NCBI GenBank assembly: GCA_965230565.1
Contig: CBDDLH010000007.1
Location: forward strand, 248,001 to 312,000
Origin: BCD1 sp965230565
Lineage (GTDB): Bacteria > Bacteroidota > Bacteroidia > Chitinophagales > Saprospiraceae
Length of the DNA stretch: 64,000 nt
Reading direction: 5' to 3'
Part shown: one piece after another, positions 53,381 to 61,170 of the stretch
How the letters are laid out: the number at the start of each line of letters is the position of its first letter
How positions within the stretch are numbered: the first letter of the stretch is position 1
Notes under the pieces: model-generated
Database searches by the model: none
Seen by the model: only the letters and a program-made list of their open reading frames with translations
Told to the model about the DNA's origin: nothing
Position numbers and translations under genes: made by a program

Positions 53381-55630
53381 ATGAGGTTGTTCTACACCAT
53401 TATTCCATTAGTTTGCCTGGTGGCCAACACTGCTTTTTCTCAAAACAATGACTGCGTAGAAGCTGTAGTAATTTGCAACAGCAGTCAGATTAATTACAAC
53501 CCTGCCGGACCCGGTGCCAATGATTTCCTTGACGCCGATAACGATGCGGGGTGCCTGCTTGCTGATGAACATCAGAGTGCATGGTATTATTTCGAATTCC
53601 GGGACGATATGCCTCCAAACAGTGTGATCGAATTTGTGATCACACCCAATGCAGGCGTAGGAGAAGATTATGATTTCGCCATTTACGGGCCTGATCCTAC
53701 CTGCGATAACCTTGGAGACCCCATCCGTTGTTCCTTTGCCAACAGTTTTTGTGATTTTTGCCCTCAAACCGGACTGGGCAATGGTGCTGTTGATTTAAGC
53801 GAGTCAGCTTCCGGAGACGGTTTTGTGGCCCCAATGACTGTTCAGCCAGGGGAAGGATATTATTTGTTAGTTGATAATTACGATGCCAGCTCCCAGGGAT
53901 TTGATCTCGACTGGGGTGGTGGTGCCGCAGCTTACCTGGATTGTACTGCGACTCCGGAATGCAATATTCAACTCTCTCAGGAAGGTCCGCTGGAACTTTG
54001 TCCCTCACCAATAGAAATTCAAATGCCGGTTTCCATCAGTGGATTGGAGGGTAATGAAACTTTTGCATGGACTGCCTCCAATGGAGGAGAAGCGTTCCTC
54101 TCTGCCACAGACGTCGACTACCCCACCCTAATAATACCCGACGGAACCACCGGAAGTTTTAACTACACCCTCACTGTCACCAACCTCAATTGTTCCGAAA
54201 CAATAAATATCATGGTCAATGTCATCCCAGGTTTACCCCTTACCATTTCAGGGGATACCGAGGCCTGTGAAGGTGAACAGATCACCTTAACGGCGAATGG
54301 CCCCTTTGTGGAGTACCAATGGTCATCCGGAGAAACGAGTTCCAGCATCGCCATAAATACTTCAGGCAGTTATACTGTTCAGGCAGTTGACCCTTCAGGA
54401 TGTATTGGTAATCAATCTGTGGATATTACTTTCAACCCGCTTCCCGAACCTCAAATAACGGGAGATGCGAGCATTTGTGAAGGTGAATCCACCACTTTTG
54501 ATGCGGGAGCAGGATACGACGTTTATAATTGGAGCAGCGGAAGTAATCAGCAAACTACAACCGGAAATACATCAGGTAACTATGGTGTAACCGTCACAGA
54601 TATAAACGGATGCCAGGGCAGTGATGAAATAGCCCTTCAGGTTATGCCAACTCCGGTAGTTGAAATTGAAGGAGAGTCCATCATATGCAAAGGAGAAAGC
54701 GCTTCACTCACCGCAACGCTGGGAATGAGCAATTATTTGTGGAATACAGGGGACCAGACAGCTTCCATTGCTATTTCCACGGGAGGAAACTATGAAGTGG
54801 AAATAACGGACCAGAATGGATGTATTGGCACCGGCAACTTCCTTGTACAGGAATCCGATATTGAAGTGGAACTGGAAACCCAAGATCCGGCCTGCTTTGG
54901 AGACACTGATGGTTTTATCAGAATAGATGAAGTAAAAGGAGGATTAGCTCCTTACCGCTATAGCTGGGATGGAGGTCTTTTTGGTACCACGGATATGTTG
55001 GCTTCATTGGGTGCCGGAGTTTATAACCTGTCCGTTTTGGATGAAGCAGGATGTGAAGTGGAACAGGAGATTACTGTATATGAAGGATTTGACCTATACA
55101 TGAATCTCGGAGAGGATCAGTCGATGCTGCTGGGAGAATCGATTTCGATAAATGCTCTGGTCAATGTTCCTGAATCAGAAATTGTTTCCCTAACCTGGGC
55201 TCCTGAAGGTATTACGGATTGTCTGAATTGCCTGGAATTCGATCTTACTCCGCTCGGTACCACAACCATAAGTGCCTTTGTGGAAGATATCCGAGGCTGT
55301 AAAACAGAGCATGAGATTACCATTATTGTTGAAAAGGAGCGGGAAGTTTTCATCCCCAATGCTTTTTCACCCAACGATGACGGCGTAAACGATCAACTGG
55401 TCATCTTTGCCGGCAAGGATGTAGCCCTGGTCAAAAGCTTCCGGATATTCAACCGCTGGGGAAGTCCTGTTTTTGAAATGACTGACTTCCAACCCAACGA
55501 TCCTGCCTATGGATGGAATGGCAAAACCACTAAAATGATGAATTCAAGCACCTTTATTTATGCAGCAGAAATTGAATTCATCGATGGAGAAACGAAGATG
55601 TTTACCGGGGATTTTGTGTTGCTTAAATAG
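53381..55630 (+). CDS. T9SS type B (CHU_C) secreted adhesin-like protein
   Basis: 749 residues. The signal peptide ends TAFSQ. Residues ~20-190 form a pre-peptidase-type beta domain (NDCVEAVVICNSSQINYNPAG ... SAWYYFEF ... YYLLVDNYDASSQGFDLDW). Several Ig/PKD-like repeats with the YxWSSGxxxxxxxxNTSGxY pattern follow (about 290-500), an SprB-type repeat (PYRYSWDGGLFG) and a CHU_C sorting domain (FIPNAFSPNDDGVND ... FRIFNRWGSPVFEM). It is predicted to be exported by T9SS and surface-attached, perhaps in gliding or adhesion. The promoter and start-proximal hairpin point to leader-based control. Confidence 0.92.
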   Translation: MRLFYTIIPLVCLVANTAFSQNNDCVEAVVICNSSQINYNPAGPGANDFLDADNDAGCLLADEHQSAWYYFEFRDDMPPNSVIEFVITPNAGVGEDYDFAIYGPDPTCDNLGDPIRCSFANSFCDFCPQTGLGNGAVDLSESASGDGFVAPMTVQPGEGYYLLVDNYDASSQGFDLDWGGGAAAYLDCTATPECNIQLSQEGPLELCPSPIEIQMPVSISGLEGNETFAWTASNGGEAFLSATDVDYPTLIIPDGTTGSFNYTLTVTNLNCSETINIMVNVIPGLPLTISGDTEACEGEQITLTANGPFVEYQWSSGETSSSIAINTSGSYTVQAVDPSGCIGNQSVDITFNPLPEPQITGDASICEGESTTFDAGAGYDVYNWSSGSNQQTTTGNTSGNYGVTVTDINGCQGSDEIALQVMPTPVVEIEGESIICKGESASLTATLGMSNYLWNTGDQTASIAISTGGNYEVEITDQNGCIGTGNFLVQESDIEVELETQDPACFGDTDGFIRIDEVKGGLAPYRYSWDGGLFGTTDMLASLGAGVYNLSVLDEAGCEVEQEITVYEGFDLYMNLGEDQSMLLGESISINALVNVPESEIVSLTWAPEGITDCLNCLEFDLTPLGTTTISAFVEDIRGCKTEHEITIIVEKEREVFIPNAFSPNDDGVNDQLVIFAGKDVALVKSFRIFNRWGSPVFEMTDFQPNDPAYGWNGKTTKMMNSSTFIYAAEIEFIDGETKMFTGDFVLLK

Positions 55631-55636
55631 TTTTAA

Positions 55637-55681
55637 CCACGAATGCGCGAATTATCTAAATTACAATTCGTGCATTCGTGG
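55637..55681. repeat. 17-bp hairpin repeat ahead of the RNase Z gene
   Basis: Arms 55637-55653 and 55665-55681 pair over 17 bp with one mismatch (ccacgaatgcgcgaatt against its complement). It lies just after the T9SS gene stop, so it probably marks that transcript's end. It also rules out translation of RNase Z from the frame start at 55643. Confidence 0.8.
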
Positions 55682-55702
55682 CCAATTTCCGATATTTACC
55701 CA

Positions 55703-56617
55703 ATGTCCGAAAGAAAATTCTTCGCATTGGGTACCGGGAGTCAGGCTCCCACTCGCACTCGTAACCACAACGGGTATTTCCTCCGGTGGGATGACCAGGG
55801 CATTCTGTTTGACCCGGGGGAAGGCACACAACGCCAAATGATTTATTCCGGTGTTTCAGCCAATTCAATCACCAAAATATTCATTTCTCATTTTCACGGG
55901 GATCACTGTCTGGGTCTCGCCGGAGTATTGCAGCGGTTGTCTTTGGACAATGTCCCCCATCCGGTCGAAGTGTATTTCCCGGCATATGGTACGGACTACT
56001 TCCGTCACCTGAGCCAAGCCTCCGTATATTATGACCGTGCAGAGATAATTGCCAAACCATTTGACTCCGAAGGAATTTTATTCGAAAATGACCAGTTAAC
56101 TATCTCCACGCTTCCACTTGATCATACGGTTGAATGCTGGGGCTTCCGCTTACAGGAAAAAGACGGAGTAAGCTTTCTTCCTGAAAAACTGGAAGCTATT
56201 GGAATTACCGGTCCTAAGGTAGGACAGCTTAAGCGGGCCGGACATATTACCATTGAAGACAGAACCATCAGTCTTGATGAAGTCACGGTCCAAAAGAAAG
56301 GGCAGATCTTTTCTTTTGTCCTTGACACCCGGTTTTGTGAAAATGCGATCAAACTGGCCAGTAAAGCGGATATGCTGCTTTGCGAAGCCACCTTTTTGAA
56401 TGAACATGAAAAGGAAGCCCAGGAATACGGTCATATGACTGCGGCCCAGGCAGCTACCATTGCTGCCAGAGCTGAAGCCAGGCTATTACTCCTCACCCAC
56501 TTCTCTCAACGATATCCCAACATGGAAGAATATCATTTGGAAACAAAACCAATTTTTGAGAATGTTGTTTGTTTAAATGATGGGGATATTATTGAAGTGC
56601 CAAGAAGAAATAAATAA
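55703..56617 (+). CDS. rnz: ribonuclease Z
   Basis: About 304 residues from the ATG at 55703 (MSERKFFALGTGSQAPT). Metallo-beta-lactamase fold with the zinc motif SHFHGDHCLGL, the exosite-bearing middle, DTRF near 230, and a late His in LLTHFSQRY. RNase Z removes the 3' trailer of tRNA precursors in the cytoplasm. The extra 20 residues possible from 55643 fall inside a hairpin and are not conserved-looking. The closing EVPRRNK follows the usual short C-terminus. Confidence 0.92.
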   Translation: MSERKFFALGTGSQAPTRTRNHNGYFLRWDDQGILFDPGEGTQRQMIYSGVSANSITKIFISHFHGDHCLGLAGVLQRLSLDNVPHPVEVYFPAYGTDYFRHLSQASVYYDRAEIIAKPFDSEGILFENDQLTISTLPLDHTVECWGFRLQEKDGVSFLPEKLEAIGITGPKVGQLKRAGHITIEDRTISLDEVTVQKKGQIFSFVLDTRFCENAIKLASKADMLLCEATFLNEHEKEAQEYGHMTAAQAATIAARAEARLLLLTHFSQRYPNMEEYHLETKPIFENVVCLNDGDIIEVPRRNK

Positions 56618-56650
56618 CAGGATAACCCCAAACCTCAAGATTAAAAACTA

Positions 56651-57001
56651 ATGGCTTTGCTCAATAAACTATTATACATTATTCCCCTTTTATTCCTCTG
56701 CCACATCGCTAAAGGACAATCCGGCTATTCCATTTCCGGGAAATCCATTTATGAGCTCAAAAGCCCTATAGCCGCTCCAATCAAACTACCTACAAAATCA
56801 TTGGCTTTTTTACCCAAAAATTCCTTTGCTCAACAGCAAGATCTACCTCCTTTGAAACAACAATTACTAGCACCTTACAGTGTTAAAGATCTCGCCTTTT
56901 TCTGCCGCCTGGAAGTTAAGCTGGAAAAGAAAATCGGGTTGCCTTTCAAGTTCCGCCTGGGAGAAGTCCAATACACGGAAAGAATGGAAGGGAAATATTA
57001 A
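56651..57001 (+). CDS. small secreted protein of unknown function
   Basis: 116 residues with a signal peptide (LLYIIPLLFLCHIAKGQ). The mature ~95 residues are Pro/Lys/Leu-rich (SIYELKSPIAAPIKLPTKSLAF, PPLKQQLLAPYSVKDLAFFCRLE) and end KFRLGEVQYTERMEGKY. No domain recognised. It is 33 nt after RNase Z. Similar short proteins are often found in Bacteroidota with no assigned role. Confidence 0.7.
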   Translation: MALLNKLLYIIPLLFLCHIAKGQSGYSISGKSIYELKSPIAAPIKLPTKSLAFLPKNSFAQQQDLPPLKQQLLAPYSVKDLAFFCRLEVKLEKKIGLPFKFRLGEVQYTERMEGKY

Positions 57002-57353
57002 TATTTCAACAAAATTTTCCAAATTCCATTTTTCTCATTTTTTTTAGATTTTACTTTATTTTTTCATAAAAACAGCTAAATTTGATCTCAAATTCAGTTG
57101 AAAAATGAATTTTTGCGTGAAATTTCGCATTTCAAGTGCAAAAAATGACAATTTTAAAATATCTCGAAAAATTTAATATATAAATTTTTACCTCCAAAAA
57201 CGATCATAATCCACCTAAAATTGTTCTCTGAATAAGACCACCTTTTTGTATTAAAAAGTTCTGCTAACCAAGTTTTACCATAAAGAAAAAATGAAGTGGA
57301 AAAACCACCTCATCCTGGGTTTTATTTTTTAATTCATTCAACATCAAATATCA
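57002..57353. other. AT-rich upstream region of glutamine synthetase
   Basis: 352 bp with no credible open frame. A TAAATTTG at 57077-57084 could be a -7 element, but no TTG stands 19-21 nt upstream, so the promoter is not firmly placed. If used, the glnA leader would be about 265 nt, long enough for regulation, but no clear hairpin pair is seen. Confidence 0.35.
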
Positions 57354-59549
57354 ATGAGCCATTCTAGATTTAGTGCCATCAACACCATTCTGTCAAGAAC
57401 GGACGCTGATTCCGTTTCCGTAGACGGAAAAAGCGAAAAAATTTCCTCTTATTTTGGTAGCCACGTTTTTAACGATGACTCCATGAGAGAGTACCTCACG
57501 GAAAAAGCTTATAAAAGCGTGAGAGAAGCTATCGATGCAGGAGCTAAGATTTCCAGAAAAGATGCAGATGTAGTTGCTGAAGCCATGAAAAGATGGGCAA
57601 TGGACATGGGAGCCACCCACTTTACGCACTGGTTCCAGCCGCTTACCGGACGTACCGCCGAAAAGCACGATTCTTTTTTCACACTCAAGCCTGACGGTAG
57701 CGTACTTGAAAAATTCAGCGGAAGTGAATTGGCACAGCAGGAGCCAGACGGTTCCTCCTTCCCTGGCGGAGGCCTCCGTTCTACCTTCGAGGCTCGTGGT
57801 TATACTGCATGGGATCCATCCTCTCCTGCATTTCTTATTGAAATGAGTGATGGAATGACCCTTTGTATTCCGACTATCTTCGTGACCTACAGCGGAGAAG
57901 CCCTGGATTATAAATTGCCGCTCTTGAAGTCTCAGTCATTCCTGGAACAAGCAGCTATTCCGGTATGTAAAATATTTGACCGTAAGGTTGATAAAGTTTT
58001 TGTTACCCTCGGATGGGAACAGGAATACTTCCTGGTTGACGAAGCCTTGTTCTACGCTCGTCCTGATCTTGTAATGACAGGCCGTACCTTACTTGGAAAA
58101 CACAGTCCCAAAGGACAGCAGCTTGATGATCACTACTTTGGTACCATTCCGCAAAGAGCATATGCTTTTATGCGCGACCTGGAGATCGAATGTCACAAAC
58201 TGGCTATTCCAATTACCACAAGACACAATGAGGTTGGACCGGGACAGTACGAATTTGCTCCGATCTTTGAAGATGTCAACGTAGCTGTTGACCATAACCA
58301 GCTGTTGATGGACCTTATGGACCGTGTAGCTCAAAAGCATAAATTAAGGGTTTTATTGCACGAAAAACCATTTGCTGGTGTGAACGGTTCCGGAAAACAC
58401 AACAACTGGTCAATGGCAACCAATACAGGAAAGAACCTCTTGTCCCCAGGAGAAATCCCGGGAAAGAATCTTCAGTTCCTGACATTCTTTGCCAATACCA
58501 TTCAGGCTGTATACAAGCACGCTGACCTTTTGAGAGCGAGTGTTGCTTCTTCCTCTAACGATCATCGCTTGGGAGCGAACGAAGCGCCTCCGGCTATTAT
58601 CTCAGTATTTATTGGTGAAACCCTTTCAAGAGTTCTTGAAGACATTCGTAAGGGTGAGGTAACCGACAGTTTGGATGTTAAAAAGGTTCTTGACCTTTTG
58701 AGCAAGATTCCAAGCCTTGAAAAGGATAATACTGACCGTAACAGAACCTCTCCGTTTGCCTTTACAGGAAATAAATTTGAGATCAGAATGGTTGGTTCTT
58801 CCATGAACTGTGCAGCTCCTATGACTATTATGAATACCATAGTAGGGAAACAGCTGGAAGAATTTTATGCAGAGGTTCAGGGCTTCATGAAATCGGAAGG
58901 TGTTAAGGCTCAGACAGCTGCATTGAAAGTAATTCAAAAATATATTAATGATTTCCAGCCAATCCTGTTTGAAGGAGACGGTTACAGCGATGAGTGGAAG
59001 GAAGAGGCAGCCAGCAGAGGATTGTCAAACTTGCCCAATACTCCTGATGCACTTGATGCCTATGTAAGTGATTCTTCAAAAACCCTCTTTGAGCACAGTG
59101 GTGTTTATTCTCACAAAGAGCTGGATGCTCATTATGAAGTAATGCTGGAAAATTACATTCTTAAAGTCCAGATCGAAGCAAGGGTAATGGGAGAGATTTG
59201 CCTCAACCACATAATGCCTGCTGCGATCAAATACCAGAATGTTCTTGCCAGAAACGTTAAGCATCTCAAGGATATCGGGCTTCCTGAAGAAGATTACGAA
59301 GCACAATTGGCGGATGTTAAACGGATTTCCTATTTTGTTCGGGAGCTTAAGAATAACATCAAGGCAATGGTTGACGAAAGAAAGGTTGCCAACAAATTGG
59401 AAGATGCTTCTGCAAAAGCAAAAGCATACTGTAACAAGGTTAAACCTTTTATGGATACTATTCGTTATAATGCAGATAAACTCGAACTCATCGTTGACGA
59501 CAAAGACTGGCCAATGGTGAAATACAGAGAAATGATGTTTATCAGATAA
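57354..59549 (+). CDS. glnN: glutamine synthetase type III
   Basis: 731 residues, the length typical of GSIII, about 60% longer than GSI. Landmarks: the N-terminal YFGSHVFNDDSMREYLT, MGATHFTHWFQPLTGRTAEKHDSF, the Glu-rich metal site GWEQEYFLVD, RHNEVGPGQYEFAPIF, the ATP/ammonia part GVNGSGKHNNWSMAT, and the closing helical region to AMVDERKVANKLED. It forms glutamine from glutamate, ammonia and ATP. GSIII is the usual form in Bacteroidota. Translation begins at the ATG giving MSHSRF. A terminator lies directly after it. Confidence 0.95.
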   Translation: MSHSRFSAINTILSRTDADSVSVDGKSEKISSYFGSHVFNDDSMREYLTEKAYKSVREAIDAGAKISRKDADVVAEAMKRWAMDMGATHFTHWFQPLTGRTAEKHDSFFTLKPDGSVLEKFSGSELAQQEPDGSSFPGGGLRSTFEARGYTAWDPSSPAFLIEMSDGMTLCIPTIFVTYSGEALDYKLPLLKSQSFLEQAAIPVCKIFDRKVDKVFVTLGWEQEYFLVDEALFYARPDLVMTGRTLLGKHSPKGQQLDDHYFGTIPQRAYAFMRDLEIECHKLAIPITTRHNEVGPGQYEFAPIFEDVNVAVDHNQLLMDLMDRVAQKHKLRVLLHEKPFAGVNGSGKHNNWSMATNTGKNLLSPGEIPGKNLQFLTFFANTIQAVYKHADLLRASVASSSNDHRLGANEAPPAIISVFIGETLSRVLEDIRKGEVTDSLDVKKVLDLLSKIPSLEKDNTDRNRTSPFAFTGNKFEIRMVGSSMNCAAPMTIMNTIVGKQLEEFYAEVQGFMKSEGVKAQTAALKVIQKYINDFQPILFEGDGYSDEWKEEAASRGLSNLPNTPDALDAYVSDSSKTLFEHSGVYSHKELDAHYEVMLENYILKVQIEARVMGEICLNHIMPAAIKYQNVLARNVKHLKDIGLPEEDYEAQLADVKRISYFVRELKNNIKAMVDERKVANKLEDASAKAKAYCNKVKPFMDTIRYNADKLELIVDDKDWPMVKYREMMFIR

Positions 59550-59573
59550 TAGTTTCTGAAAAAAATAAAATTA

Positions 59574-59613
59574 AAAATCCCGGATCTCGTTTTTTGAGAT
59601 TCGGGATTTTTTT
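59574..59613 (+). terminator. rho-independent terminator of glutamine synthetase
   Basis: Stem aaaatcccg-gatctc against gagat-tcgggatttt (one G-T pair) around a T-rich loop, followed by a run of about nine T. It begins 25 nt after the glnA-type stop codon. Confidence 0.88.
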
Positions 59614-59632
59614 TTGCACTAAAACAAACACA

Positions 59633-59660
59633 CCTCCGGGGTTTTGGAAACCTCGGAGGT
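59633..59660 (-). terminator. hairpin at the 3' end of the rhodanese gene
   Basis: Arms acctccgg-ggttt and aaacc-tcggaggt give 13 paired positions with one wobble, loop tgg, lying 8 nt beyond the minus-strand stop at 59669. The following T-run is weak on this strand, so it may act jointly with the upstream stem. Confidence 0.6.
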
Positions 59661-59668
59661 ATACATTC

Positions 59669-59989
59669 CTAACCCAATAAGTTTTTCAAATCATCAACAC
59701 CTCCGGCATTATACACCTCAATTCCGTGGCGTTTCAACATATTGGTGGCAATTTGACTGCGTCTGCCACTTCGGCAATAAGCCAGAATTACCTTTTTTTG
59801 CTTTTTGATATCCCCGGCTACTTCATTGATCATTTGCAGCGGAATGTTCACAGCTCCGGTTACATGACCGGAAGCAAATTCAGGCTCGGTACGCACATCT
59901 AAAACAAGTGCACCCTTTTTCACTTTAGCCTTAATAGATTCTGCGGTTTCAAACTCAGGTCCGCCGAATAGATTTTTAAAGAATCCCAT
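59669..59989 (-). CDS. rhodanese-like domain protein
   Basis: ATG at 59989 (MGFFKNLFGG) is taken as start. A single ~100-residue rhodanese domain: ALVLDVRTEPEFASGHVTGAVNIPL, active-site loop CRSGRRS with Cys near 80, and a closing YNAGGVDDLKN. Sulfurtransferases of this kind move sulfane sulfur between carriers. The substrate is unknown. Convergent with glutamine synthetase. Confidence 0.9.
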   Translation of the reverse strand: MGFFKNLFGGPEFETAESIKAKVKKGALVLDVRTEPEFASGHVTGAVNIPLQMINEVAGDIKKQKKVILAYCRSGRRSQIATNMLKRHGIEVYNAGGVDDLKNLLG

Positions 59990-60185
59990 TGTTCTGATTT
60001 TGATTGAATGCAAATTTCAACCTTTCCGGGTAGGTTGGCGGTGACAAGCGTCACACAATTCATTTTTTTCGTTAATCTAATAAATGGGAACTCATTGTGA
60101 TTGGCATCACGGATAATTTGAAGATTCTTCTGGTTCTTTGCAGAATAATTTTCAATCAGTCAAAAACACAAAACAAAAGATCGTT

Positions 60186-60797
60186 ATGGGGTATGTAATT
60201 CATTTAACACTGGGGTTCGGCATGGCTTTTCTGGGGTTGGTTCCACCGGGAATGTTAAACATGACTGCGGTCAGAACCAGTATTGAAAAAGGATTGAGAT
60301 GTGGTTTGAGGTTTTCAGCAGGAGCTGCCTCTGTCGTTATTATTCAGGCTTTCATTGCCCTTACTTTCGCCAAATATCTGAGTGCGCACCCTGAAATTTT
60401 CGATACTTTAAAAAAGGTGGCCATTGGAATCTTCATTCTTCTGGCGATTTTCTTTTTCCGGCAGGCAAGGAAACAGTTCAAAGCAGAAGGGAAGCAGAAA
60501 AAAGGAAACAGCTTTTACACAGGTATGCTGATGTCCTCTCTGAATGCTTTGGCTATCCCTTTTTATTTTGGGTACAGTACCATTATGGAAACAAAAGGCT
60601 ATATCATTTTGCAACAGCCGTATATCACCCTTTTTGTGCTTGGAGCAGTTGCTGGTGCTTTCACCCTTTTCGCTACGTATGCCAAATTTGCAGAGGTAAT
60701 TGTTCAGAGAGCTCAGTTTATCGCCAAAAACATCAATTATATCCTTAGCGCACTATTTGTTGTTTTAGCAACTATTCAAATAATCAGTCTGTTTTAG
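60186..60797 (+). CDS. LysE-family amino-acid exporter
   Basis: About 203 residues from the ATG at 60186. Six membrane spans with LysE landmarks: GMAFLGLVPPGMLNMTAVRTSIEKGLRCGLRFSAGAA (the conserved N-P/PG and GxxxG region), FIALTFAKYLS, a basic cytosolic loop FRQARKQFKAEGKQKKGNS, and FGYSTIMETKG. Exports amino acids or similar small cations. Placed next to the phenylalanine/tyrosine operon, but with its own terminator-free spacer, so a link to aromatic amino acids is only suggestive. Confidence 0.85.
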   Translation: MGYVIHLTLGFGMAFLGLVPPGMLNMTAVRTSIEKGLRCGLRFSAGAASVVIIQAFIALTFAKYLSAHPEIFDTLKKVAIGIFILLAIFFFRQARKQFKAEGKQKKGNSFYTGMLMSSLNALAIPFYFGYSTIMETKGYIILQQPYITLFVLGAVAGAFTLFATYAKFAEVIVQRAQFIAKNINYILSALFVVLATIQIISLF

Positions 60798-60825
60798 AAA
60801 TATCTTCTAAAAAAGTTTGGAATTC

Positions 60826-60857
60826 CTTGCATTAAGTAAAATTAATGCCTACGTTTG
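60826..60857 (+). promoter_or_regulatory. Bacteroidota-type promoter of the Phe/Tyr operon
   Basis: TTG at 60826-60828 and TACGTTTG at 60850-60857 have a 21-nt spacer, matching the -33/-7 consensus. A start near 60863 leaves about 20 nt before the ATG of the first leader peptide. Confidence 0.65.
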
Positions 60858-60882
60858 CAAAAGCGAATCGAAAACAATTACG

Positions 60883-60942
60883 ATGAAAGCTCATTTGAAC
60901 AATACTTATTTTTTTGGTTTTTACTTTTACGGTCAATCGTAA
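60883..60942 (+). CDS. aromatic leader peptide 1 (Phe/Tyr attenuator)
   Basis: A 19-codon frame reads MKAHLNNTYFFGFYFYGQS. Seven of eight residues at positions 9-16 are Phe or Tyr, far beyond chance. It lies between a consensus promoter and a terminator, upstream of prephenate dehydratase. In leader-peptide attenuation, low charged tRNA-Phe or -Tyr stalls the ribosome on such a run. The stop TAA is immediately followed by gggact, which can pair with the terminator's 5' arm. Too short for automatic gene calling. Confidence 0.85.
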   Translation: MKAHLNNTYFFGFYFYGQS

Positions 60943-61015
60943 GGGACTACCAATTTTTGTTCATTTGAGATAAGATATAAAATTAGGAAGTCCCGTCAAA
61001 CGGGACTTTTTTTTT
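60943..61015 (+). promoter_or_regulatory. attenuator 1: antiterminator strand plus terminator
   Basis: Terminator stem aagtcccg/cgggactt (60988-60995 with 61001-61008), loop tcaaa, then a T-run to about 61015. The sequence gggact at 60943-60948, directly after the leader stop codon, is complementary to 60989-60994, and cc at 60950-60951 can pair with gg at 60986-60987. A ribosome at the stop codon would mask it, allowing termination. One stalled on the aromatic codons would leave it free to form the antiterminator. Confidence 0.85.
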
Positions 61016-61036
61016 GCAACCAAATCAAATTAAGCC

Positions 61037-61093
61037 ATGTTGACAAGCAGAAATTTTAACTATTGCTTCTTTTACTTTTTCAGCAATGCATAG
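61037..61093 (+). CDS. aromatic leader peptide 2 (Phe/Tyr attenuator)
   Basis: An 18-codon frame reads MLTSRNFNYCFFYFFSNA: five Phe and two Tyr, six of them in residues 9-15. It begins 22 nt after the first terminator. The sequence is not similar to leader 1 outside the aromatic content, so it is not a simple copy. Its stop TAG is followed within 2 nt by an antiterminator strand, as in leader 1. Confidence 0.82.
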   Translation: MLTSRNFNYCFFYFFSNA

Positions 61094-61095
61094 CA

Positions 61096-61152
61096 GGGCT
61101 TTATTGATTATTATGCAAAAACAATGAGCCCCGATTTTGGGGCTTTTTTTTT
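61096..61152 (+). promoter_or_regulatory. attenuator 2: antiterminator strand plus terminator
   Basis: Terminator stem agcccc/ggggct (61127-61132 with 61139-61144), loop gatttt, then nine T to 61152. The strand gggct (61096-61100) just after the leader stop can pair with agccc (61127-61131), extended by attg (61103-61106) with caat (61122-61125). The same mutually exclusive logic as attenuator 1 applies. The ATG of prephenate dehydratase follows 18 nt after the T-run. Confidence 0.82.
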
Positions 61153-61170
61153 ACAATAAATTAAACAACA

